Assembly: GCF_001039355.2 (NCBI RefSeq)
Contig: NW_019775835.1
Span: 229,025 to 293,024 of the forward strand
Length of the DNA stretch: 64,000 bases
Direction: 5' to 3'
Source of the DNA: Lingula anatina
Taxonomy: Eukaryota > Brachiopoda > Lingulata > Lingulida > Lingulidae
Positions within the stretch are counted from its first letter, which is position 1, and every line of letters starts with the position of its first letter. Shown piece by piece: positions 1 to 10,600 of this stretch. The translations under genes were made by a program, and so were the position numbers. Below the pieces are notes generated by a model. The model worked only from the letters and a program-made list of their open reading frames with translations. It was not told the DNA's origin and ran no database searches.

Positions 1-140
1 TACCAGATGGCAAGGTGAGTGGGATTGAACCCTTAGTACCAGATGGCAAGGTGAGTGGGACGGAACCCTTAGTACCAGATGGCAAGGTGAGTGGGACAGA
101 ACACTCAGTACCAGATGGCAAGGTGGGTGGGACAGAACCA
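1..140 (+). repeat. 36-bp minisatellite, about four units
   Basis: Units begin at 1, 37, 73 and 109 and differ by a few substitutions. Each unit contains AAGGTGAGT, a perfect splice-donor match, in the first three copies (the fourth reads GGTGGGT). One frame on the plus strand (from position 3) stays open through all units to a stop near 164 and would encode a 12-residue repeat, VPDGKVSGTEPL. It lies upstream of the first recognised exon of the TPR-like gene, so it could be intronic or the end of an earlier exon; sequence alone does not decide. Confidence 0.85.
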
Positions 141-362
141 ATTACTGCCGTGATGTTGACCTAGAGTAAATGCTAGAAAAGTTGAAGATGAGACAGTAAA
201 TTCTTTTCAAGTTGTTCAGGTATAGAAGTCATTGGCCATTTCATTATCTGACAACACTCATATAATACATAGTATTCCCTGCAAACAGTAACTGGTACAA
301 ATTGAGTAAATTTACAAAATAAGTTTATTTTCATCCTATCCTAAATTATCCGATATCCCCAG

Positions 363-3300
363 GTTTTACCTAGGCCTTGCCTTGGCCCTACAGAAAGATG
401 GACCTAGAGATAGAGCCAAGGAGGCCATCAGCTACCTGCAGGAGGGAATGGAGATACTGCTAACACAGCTTACACAGGAGGCACTGGGTGTGGAGGGCAC
501 AAGGTAGTCTATGTACATAGAGGATAGCTGAAAGAATCTACGATATATTTTGTTCTTTTCATGTTAACGAATTTCTTTAAACATGAGAATATTATAGAAT
601 TGTACAAGACACTGTGCTATGAATTTTAAGATACAAGTTTTCATAATGTAAAATAAAATTGCAAAATGATAGAGAGAGCATTTTCAAATTGGTGAAATTT
701 CATGGAATGAAATATATCTCATAGATTTTACAGTACTTTCTGTAGAAAGTGGAATAGAGACCTGACTTTTTTATTTAGACCAGACAAATAATCTGTTACT
801 CTGTGCGTTGTGTTTCATTTCAGTAAAGACGAGGAGCCAAAACTTAGTGCAGAGAATCTCTATAGACTGTCCAATGTCCACCTGCTTCGGGGTATTGTCC
901 AGCTGGGCAAACTGGCCGCTATCAACCCTGATGTCAAAGACTGCATGGCATCTACTGATGTATTCCACAGGTAAAATATCACAGATGTATTCTATTATTT
1001 TTACTTGCTAACAGTCCATTTGTATATGTCTATGTAACTAAACATCAGAGTAAGTAATTGAAAATTGTGCTAGTTTCTATTTTCTTATTTTTTGTTTTGT
1101 AAGTCTTGTCTGGATACATGGATGAAAAGGAAAATTTTTCACCAACAAAAAAGTTCATGATTAAGCTACAGAAAGTAAATCTTCAGTTCTATTCATTTTT
1201 ACAGTTTTCACAGTCATCTGCTCATATTTCAGTGCTGCCTATCTTGCCACGCAGGTGCTCACCAGGATCTCCAGAGGCGACACCTATAAACAGTTTGAGT
1301 GGGTTCTACTGGAGGCACATTCCTTGCTGTTGGAGCAGCTCTCAGCCAATCCTAAAGACAACGAGAAACTGATCACACAGAGATGTGAGCGTCTGTCAGC
1401 ACTGATAAGATACTCCACCATTCCCACCAATAGTGATCTGCTGGCTCTGCAGGCTAAGGTTAGGACATATCTAGATCTTTATTTTTAATCCCCTTTTTAG
1501 ATTTGGAAAGAAAATTGGACTTTAAATAAGCCTTTTTTCTATTATTAATTGTTGAAATTGAATAGTTATGTTGTCTGGCTTTTTTTCATGGATAAAGTTA
1601 ATTTACTGAAAGGGACACTGAAACTTTGCTGTCTGTAATCTTTCTTTTTCTCAGGAAAGGAAGTTGGGGCAAAAAAAAATCTTGACATTTAATTCCTTTA
1701 ATATGGACATACCCATTAGAAAATTGTTGTTGTTGTTGTTGTTGTTATAATAATGATTATGACTATTATTTGATACAGACAAGCCAGAAGCTGGTCACCA
1801 GTCAGCCTTGCAACAGCTACGCCCTCTATCTTCTTGGTAACTCCCAACTGGAGCTGTACGACAATGACCCTGGGTCAGAGGCATCTAAGCAGCTCCTGGA
1901 CGACTGTAAGAAGTCCTTCCTGGCCAGTATTGCACTGGAGGGGAAACCTGCAGCGGGGCCAATACCAGAGGAGATTAAAGGTGTGCTCCTCTTCAAACAC
2001 ACCGAAAATCATTATATGCATTTTAACAAAAATGTGATAATTATAACAATAATAGAAATAAAATTTAAGAAATTAAATGAAATGAAAAAAGACAAAAGAA
2101 GAAAGATAATAAGAAAAAGCCTCCTTTCTAAATTCATATACATGCATACCCATCATTTTTATTTGTTCATTGTTAAAATGCCTTTGTTCAAAAACAATAT
2201 AGGACAGAAATGGTGGCAGGACAAGGTGAAGGCAGAGGAAGAGAAAAAGAAAGCTGAAGCTCCCGCAGCGGCCCCAGCAGCAGACAAGGCCCCTGCTGGA
2301 GCAGGCAGGGGAGGAGCAGCGGCACCCAGGGGGAGGGGAGCCACCACACCTGTCAGGGGAGGTAGGGGAGTTAATTGGCCTTGTTTATGTCTATTACTAC
2401 ATGTAGAGTTACCATATCTTGGTTCTGTTGTTAAAGTCTGCATTTTTGAAATAAGATTAACTAAACATTTTAATATGGATTCTCTGAGAAAATTTCAGTT
2501 AGGACAGTTTATTGAATTGACAATTTATTGACAATTGTGCAATTATTTGTTTAAAAAGGGAGTTTTGCACTTAGTTGCTGCCATTTAAAGTCCAGATTGG
2601 AAAAAAAATGAGGTATTAGGAGTATTGTAACAGACAGAAGAATAGCTGACATTTTGTCACTTGTCGTTGCAGTATCACGAGGAGGTGCAGCTGCACGTGG
2701 TGGGGCTGCAGCACGCGGGGGAGCCGCCGCAAGAGGAGGAGCTGCTGCTAAAGTAACATAGCTAACATGTATATCTTTGACATTAACATGAAACTGCAAT
2801 TAATGTCTGAAATACAATACAATGCAAAAACTACAGAAAAGTAGATAGTGTATAAAAAGCTGCTTCATACTGGCATTTTTACCCACATTCAGCTTTGTTT
2901 TACCACTCTATATACACTCACTACTTCAGGCAGCTCCTGCTAAACCTGCTGCCCGTGGAGCCCCAGCTGGGAGAGGGGCTGCTGCAGCTAAACCAGGGGC
3001 ACCTGCTAAGACAGCTGCTGCTCCTGCAGCCACCAAACCAGAACCTGCAAAAGAGGAAAAACCAGGTAATGAATACATACACTTGACAATACTGACTACA
3101 TCCAGATTGACAGTAGAACAAAAATCAGCCCTAAATGTAAGAAATGTCAAGCTTCATCTAAATGACTCAGATTCAAAACTATAACTGTACAATCCTATTT
3201 TGGAATCATATCTCAAGAGATTGACACAAGAGATTGACATTCACTGTGCAGACATTGCCAAAACATAATTATCAACTTTCCAGCAGAGGCCAAGCCGGCA

Positions 3301-4421
3301 GAGGCCCCAGCTGCGGCCCCAGTTCCTGCCAATGCCCCTATCAACCGTAAGGCACACCACCCCAGACTGGGACTGGCCAGGGCACTCTCCAGGGAGGCTG
3401 AAGATCTCTCTGAGTCACTGAAATATTACCACGAGGTCATCACTCTGGCACCTGATGTGAGATTCTTACTGCTTTTCACTTTTATTTTAGATTGGTATCT
3501 AAAACATGATTTGAATATTACCATGATGGAAACACCCCCACTTTCTGTAGTATACATGTACCACCCTACACACTACTTACTACTGTTTGTTGTAGAAAGT
3601 GAGATATTGCCCTAAATAAAGTGCTTATTTTTAATAGAGCAACCAGTTTCCATTAAAATTTAAAGTGTGTAGTCTCTTTTGCCACACCAAATGTAATTTT
3701 ATCTTCATTATTTTCCAGCTTCATGAAGCTTACATAGAATCAGCAGATATGATCATCAAAAAAGACCCCATGGCTGCAGTTGATATTTATGCCAGGTTCC
3801 CCGTCCCAGAGACCCCATCTTTTGATGATGCCTACATTTTCCAGGAGATAGTGCGACTGCTGATGAAGGCAGAGAAGTTTGACGACCCCAGGCTGGGACC
3901 AAACTTAATTGCCTTGGGGAGAGTAATGGGCCTCGGTCAGTGAAATTTTAACATGATAAAATTCTTAATTTGATATCATTATAAGTGCTTTGTTTGGAAA
4001 TTGATTTGACATTAGTTTGCTGTTTTCCATTTTGATAGTTTTACTGTTTTAGTAATCCCATTTGAAGAATGTCTAGTTTGATCATTTAATAATATTGAAT
4101 TTCATGTCAATAGACTACTCTTTATTTCTTATCACTTCTATGCTGTAGGTTAAGGAGAAAAATTCTTACTCAAATAGTACATCAAAGTCAGCCATCAGTA
4201 TTTTTATATCCATTTAAAATCCTATTTAACCTATACTTTCATTAAAAATAATATTTCATTTTTTCTGTCAATCTACTTCAGGATCCATAGAGAAGTATGT
4301 AGAGACCCTGGATGCCAAGTTCAAGACAGACCTGTGTAAGTCAGTGTATGCTGGCGTGAACCACAAGTCTGTGGATGACCCAGATATACAGGCCTTCTTC
4401 AAGTTCAAGTGCTGGATATGA
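363..4421 (+). CDS. TPR-like protein with Ala/Arg/Gly-rich linker (5' truncated by window)
   Basis: Ten exons join in phase: 363-503, 824-970, 1233-1458, 1779-1980, 2203-2361, 2673-2752, 2930-3065, 3284-3456, 3719-3935, 4282-4421 (TGA). They give about 539 residues; the start lies upstream of the window. The first part is helical with TPR-like signatures (YLGLALALQK, ALYLLGNSQLELY) and the C-terminal part again (ESLKYYHEVITLAPDLHEAY, then a helical tail ending KFKCWI). Between them, exons 2203-3065 encode a charged stretch (KAEEEKKKAEAP) and a low-complexity Ala/Pro/Lys linker with an RGG core; one 80-bp exon is essentially four RGGAAA units. TPR domains usually mediate protein-protein contacts and RGG tracts often bind RNA, but the function here is unknown to me. 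It is convergent with COQ8A. All ten junctions keep one open frame, which makes the gene model strong; the family name is not certain. Confidence 0.82.
1724..1746 (+). repeat. (TTG)n microsatellite
   Basis: About seven TTG units just upstream of the acceptor of the 1779-1980 exon; intronic. Confidence 0.8.
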
Positions 4422-5386
4422 CTTGGAAAATATGTAACAAGGTCAGCAGCTTTAATTTGAAGGACTTGGAGACTGACTGAAGGAATGGACCTACTAAGTG
4501 CTGTGTGTCAGCCATCATGCAAGAAATAACAGACATGAGCCTAGGTTTTAAAAAGAAAAAAAAAGCTCTTGAACATTGACCATGGAACTCAAACTAACCA
4601 GCCAGCAGTTCGGGGGCCACCTTAGTAATTGAATTAAAAAATGCAGTTTTCATGGAAAAATCTCCTGTCTGAGTAATCTGGCTTATGTTCTTGGTGTTTA
4701 ATTCAAAGACAAACATTATCAAGCCATACAGAATGAAGGACAATGGGAATATCAAGAGGTGGGACAGAGGCATATACAATACATACAGTAGGGTAATAAT
4801 GAGGTAATTAAAATGTCTAATCAGATTTCATATTTTTTTATAACAAAACTGATGCATTAAGAATTCTGTACATTATATTTGAAGAGAAGTTTGCAGAGAA
4901 CAAGCTGATATATTCCAAGTCGACTGGAAGTCAAAGATGCCAATTTGCTTTTTAGTCCATTTTTTTTTGTTTGTCCTTATAATTATGTTGGGTAACTAGG
5001 GCAAGGAGGTTACATTTTAGCCGTCATTTTGTTGAACCAGTGATAGTAATCCGTCCATGTTATATACCTGCTGAATGTTGTGTTTTCTAGCCATCCTCTA
5101 GCAGTCTTTACCCATGAGCATATTTTTATATTTAAAAAAAAAAATAATTTCACTTGTCCTATATTACTTTATAAACATGTGCTGTTACAGAGTAACAAGT
5201 TTTGTCTTAGTTAATTTTACTGCAATGCTTAATTTAGTGGAATAAAAAAATATATATATTTAGTTCTAGCAGAGAAAGTATTTTGTAGCATAATTATCCC
5301 TTTTTTGTAGTCCAGAAAATATATTTTTGTTGTCTGTTTTATGGTGAAAAGGTTGTGATAATTTCTATTATGCTACAATCCCAGAA

Positions 5387-5392
5387 AATAAA
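5387..5392 (+). terminator. Poly(A) signal of the TPR-like gene
   Basis: An AATAAA hexamer about 970 bp after the stop codon at 4421. The intervening 3' region has no long open frame. An earlier AATAAA-like site lies near 5241, so alternative polyadenylation is possible. Confidence 0.5.
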
Positions 5393-5427
5393 ACAAAAGA
5401 TTGGAATACATGGTATGAATTCATTGC

Positions 5428-5433
5428 TTTATT
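5428..5433 (-). terminator. Poly(A) signal of COQ8A
   Basis: TTTATT on the plus strand is AATAAA on the minus strand, about 355 bp beyond the COQ8A stop codon. It faces the plus-strand signal at 5387-5392, so the two mature transcripts should end next to or over each other. Another minus-strand AATAAA lies near 5510. Confidence 0.5.
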
Positions 5434-5787
5434 CATATTCTCTCAAATAATTAATAAATAATTTTAGACTGGTCAAAGGACAAGGATTTTGCTTTCTAAA
5501 CCAAAAGTTTATTAATATTAATATCTTCAATATGTTTTGGACAAACTTGTAAATAATCTGTCCCTTAATTGCTTGACACATTGAAATAAATTCCCCAAAC
5601 AAGTGAATATTCCAGATAATAATTCACAACAACAAGAACGCCAATAATCAAACTTTCTATTGTGATAAACCACTTCAATATAATTAAGGAAAAACATTTT
5701 GGAATATCCAACAGCACATAAAACTGACATATGTAGGATCCCTCTTCCCTTATTTGAAGTCAGATAAAACAATAAGTGTCTCCCAAA

Positions 5788-7551
5788 CTAAGCACCAAAT
5801 GCATCTTTCTCATATTCCTCAAATTTATAGTTGTCCCAGATTTTGTCAAACATCTCCTTGCATTGAATTTTAGCCCTCAGTTTAGTACAAAGCAGGAATG
5901 CGCCAGACATTTTGCGATGCAAGGAGTACGTCTGCTCTGGTGGCGGCGAGAGGCGATGGTCCAGCATGACAGGCAGGATGTTCCTAACGCGGTGCGTAGT
6001 GCTCTGCGTGGCAAAGTCAAAGGGTTCCGCGGAGTTGAAGGCTTCGCCAAGAATGAGGACTGTATCTGTGTGGGCATCTTCCATAACCTAAAAGTATTGT
6101 GAGAGGATGAATCATCATGAAATGAGAACAGTGCTTATTGCTGACAACACCGCTTCAACAACTCTGAAAACTTAAACATGCAAAATTTACCTTGATATGT
6201 TTGTAATTATATGAAATTGACCCATATTATCCTATACAACCAGATTTAAATAGATTTTAAAAACTATGAACATCCTAGAATGCCACAATTATATCTATTA
6301 TACCTCTTTCTTTGCAACTTGTCTTAACTTAGTAATTTTGTACACCCAGGATATGAAGAAACAGAACCCACTGAGATAATACACCCAGTGACCTTGACAC
6401 GACCTTTACCTTTGACTCATAACCAGTGAGGAAGCCTATTTTCTTGGACCACTCTAACACGCCCTCTCTGTCCCCCTCCCCGGCAGCCTTAATGATCCTG
6501 ATGTAACTGTCCACAAACTCTGTGTCATATTTCCTGGTGGCACCAAAGTCTAGCAAGTATATCTAGAGAGAAAAAAAATCATTTATTCTTTTTTCATCTA
6601 CATTTATAAAATCTGCATGACCAAATGAAGCACAAGAGTTCAGCTCATCCAATTCCATCTCATATTTTAACAAATTTATTAAACTTCTCCCCCCCCCCCC
6701 CCAATCCTCCAGACCTGATTATCATAAGCTCTCAGAATCCTCCTACATTTATTAGTAAATGGACAAACATCTGTAAATAAATGGACAAATTAAAAGTTCG
6801 ATCAAACATCTTTACCTTTCCAGTGGTAGGGTTGAAGAAGAAGTTGGACCAGTTAGGATCTGGTTGCATAAGTCTTAACTCATACAGCTCGTGAAGGCAA
6901 AGCCTCAGGATGTTCTTGCAAATCTAAGCCAAGAATAAATAACAATAATTATCACACAAAGTTCCCACGACAAATACAACACAACACTAAACACTTTGTA
7001 CCTGTTGGATTTCAAGGTAGAGACAAAACCAATACAGCAAACATCCTCAAAGACACAATTCCTGGACAACATTGGACAGAAACTCATGTCCCACAATAAC
7101 ATTTGAAGAAACCTTCCATTGTCATCCCATTGTAAGACAAAGCAGGCCCATAGCCAGGGGAGGTCGGGGGTTTGAAAGAACCGCCCTTATTGACAGAAAA
7201 AGGTCCATTCTGGGTAAAATTTGATCTAGGTACTCAAAGGTTTCATTGTAAAAAGTCCACTTTTTCAGAAAAAGAACCCCCCTTTTAAAACTGCTGGCTA
7301 CTGACCTGCAAAGATTCTCATCTACACATGGAAGGATTCTTGCTGGACAGAATCTTTATGAAGGTTCAACATGTGATATTCTTTGATCATCAAGTTCAAT
7401 GACCTGTGTTAGACACATGGTTCTCCAGCCAAAAATTCACTTACCATTACCACAATGTAAACAAAGTAGAAATGTAAAAATGAATGTAAAATAAAATGTA
7501 TTGATTGTTAGAGAGACCACAAATCTACCATCATATGCCTCCGCCCACCCA

Positions 7552-7602
<51 letters not shown>

Positions 7603-10600
7603 CTGACTTACATGATTCCTAGTGTCTTGGTCCATGTCTACAGCCTGATCTAGAGGTACTCCATCAATCAGTTCTGAGGTGATTACTTCCTTAGAACTCA
7701 GCTCTGGGATCACTTCAGGCACGTAAAACACCTCATCATTCAGTAAGTCATCCCTGCAAGTAAATCACTAGCTGTGACAACAATGATAATGTCCCATTAC
7801 TCTGAACAGGCTACAGGCCAACATAAAGACCTTGATACTTATAGCTAGCCCTGACCTATTTTTATCTTATAGAACCAGAGTTCTATTTCTTAGACTACCA
7901 TTTCTGTCCAACCAACTACACATGAAAGGAGAGAATCTCAATGAAGGTGAAATAAATGATATACTTTGACTATTGTACGAAATGGTCTGTATAAATTCAA
8001 ACATGCTTTTCTACAATGCAAATGCATTAGGAAATTATTTCTGCCTTGAAAGACATATTTACAGATGTCAAGAATGTGTTGGTTTTGGGCAAAACATGTC
8101 CACCAATTTTTAGACAACTTATCTTAGATACCTTCATCATAATTAACTAAAACAAGTCAAACTTCTACAGACATTCTAGATGGCATACCTGAATATCTTA
8201 GCATACTTGGCTTCCCTGTAGTAGTCTACTTCCCAGGCTAACTCTATCCTGGCTTGCTGCACAAACTCTTCCACATACAGTCCTGAAGATAACAACACCA
8301 CAACATGACCCTGATGTCTGACGCATTCCTTCACTGTGCGTGCGTGCAGTGTGTGTGTGTGTATATGTACATGAGTAAGTGGTTTATTTGATCATATGCC
8401 AAAACAACTATATATGGATCGACATGATTTGTATTAGTTTCATATTTCACTTTTGGTTCAACTGGCAGCAAATATTATTCTTTATTCGCATCTTATTTTT
8501 CCCTTTCCAGTTTAACTCTTGAATCACATGGATGGGGTTGGCATTAGTCCTCGACATACTTTGATACAAGAAGCCCTCTTTGAAGCACACAGTCACATGC
8601 TGACTTTTTATTGACCCGTTTTTTATCAGCAGGGTCTCTAAAACTCATTATGTATTGGAAACACTTGACTTTTATTTGCTACATTAAAATGCCATACCTT
8701 TCGGTAGAATCTTCCAAAAGTTTAAGACAAACATCAAGTTGTCAATGTCACTGTTAATGCTTTTACCAACTCCTGGGTACTGAAAAGTAAAACAAGACAG
8801 TTCTAGGAGACAGTTCTAGTCAAAGTTGATACATCTTTTATGTTCTGCTCAACTTAAAACTATTTTAACTAAATCATTTAAGTGTCTCATTAAAATCTCT
8901 TCAATTAAAATCTAGGTAAATTTGATCACCCATGTGATACACTGTGCTGTCATTATCAAGGGCACTGAGCTGGTATAAGAGGAAGCACTCCATTAAACAC
9001 ATACTAGAAGCATCATATCTATATAATATTTAACACAGTGAAAGGTAACTAAAATGTGGCCCTGAAAAGGTCTCTTACCTGTATCTTAATGGCCACTTCT
9101 CTTCCATCATGAAGCCTCCCTCTGTGTACTTGACCTATAGATGCAGCAGCAAATGGTTTGGGGTCAAACTCGGCCAACTTGTCCCTCCAATCACTGCCTA
9201 GCTCCTTCTTCATCACTTTCTGGAACAGCAAACGATTGTTTCCTCTATTCAGTGCATACATACAGAAGTTATGTGACTGTTTTATTTGGATTTAGAGGTG
9301 TTTTTCAGTGAAATGCAAGCACTTGAGGCTTGAGGTGTTCTGGTATATTCCACTCTAGTAACAGTGTTTTATCTCACAAATAAGCTATTCAATAATATAT
9401 GTAATGTCCCATATTTTGTACAATATTTTCATAGTTCATACCATCAATTCTTCATTTTCTGCATTTAACTAATCTCCACATAAAAATGTTACCATTTGTA
9501 ACTGCATACAATGTACTAAACGGTGAACTGCTCTCAACATCAACATTACACATATGGTCCCTTAAAAGCAATTTTCATATATATCAAACATGAGCCTAGG
9601 TTTAAAAAAAGATAAAAAATAAAAAACTTCTGAACATTTATCATGGGACCCAATACCTAATCGGCCATGAATCTCAGGAACCATCAGAATTGAATTTTAA
9701 AAAAGTAGAATTCGGCATTAGAGCAAAAAAAAAAAGCTCATATTTGATTTATTTCCAGAAGCAAACTATCAAACAATTAAAAACAAATACCTCCATCTGC
9801 CAAGCTGGCATGAAATCGGCACTCTGTCTCACTCTATCAAATATCTTGGCCAGTTCTGGGTTTATCATGGTGTTATCCAGTATACTAAGCATCTGTCCCA
9901 GCTTCAGCGCGGCCCCTCTCACCTGGCACAGTTTGTTCACAATCCGCTCAGCGTTCGCCTCACTCAAGAAAGGATTGGACGTGGAGTCAAGTATTGCAGA
10001 TGCCTCGAGTTCTGCAAAAAGTAGAAGCAATTCCGGGATTTTTTTTCCACTATATTTGATTGTACTGTTACCATTTGTATCAATGAAAACAAGTTCAAAG
10101 CAGAGCTTCCATGAGTTTCTGCCAGAGAGAAGTATTTCCGTGACCTTGGAAAGTAGGGCAAGGTGAACCAATCAACACATTCGTCCAAAAGAGTCTTCAG
10201 TGTGCCAAGGTCACCTGGTTCCTCAGTCATGTTGTCAACAATATTGTGTCACAGAGATTGAAAGTGACATAGTGTGAGTATAATCCAAAGCTCATAAATG
10301 ACAGTGTAAAATTTAATTAATTTAAATAATATAATAAACCATTTGGATGAAGTGTGGCCATTTACATCACTAATATGACAGATATTACGAAAATCATAGC
10401 TATTGTCCACTTTAAAGATGGCAGGTAAAAATTATAAAATAGAAACCTGGAATGATGTCAATCAATAGTTATTTAGAAATATGTGATATGTGAAACAATG
10501 AACTTCTGAATCATAGTTACTCCAGCATAACAAAGTTAATTATTTCACATCAGTATCACGCAAGGAAGCCTCCACAAATGCTGTGTCTGGCAGAAAGTTA

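Noticed and set aside
2159-3150. Minus-strand open frames rich in Ala/Pro/Ser opposite the TPR-like gene
   Set aside because: They mirror the GC-rich repetitive linker exons on the plus strand and have no splice logic of their own.
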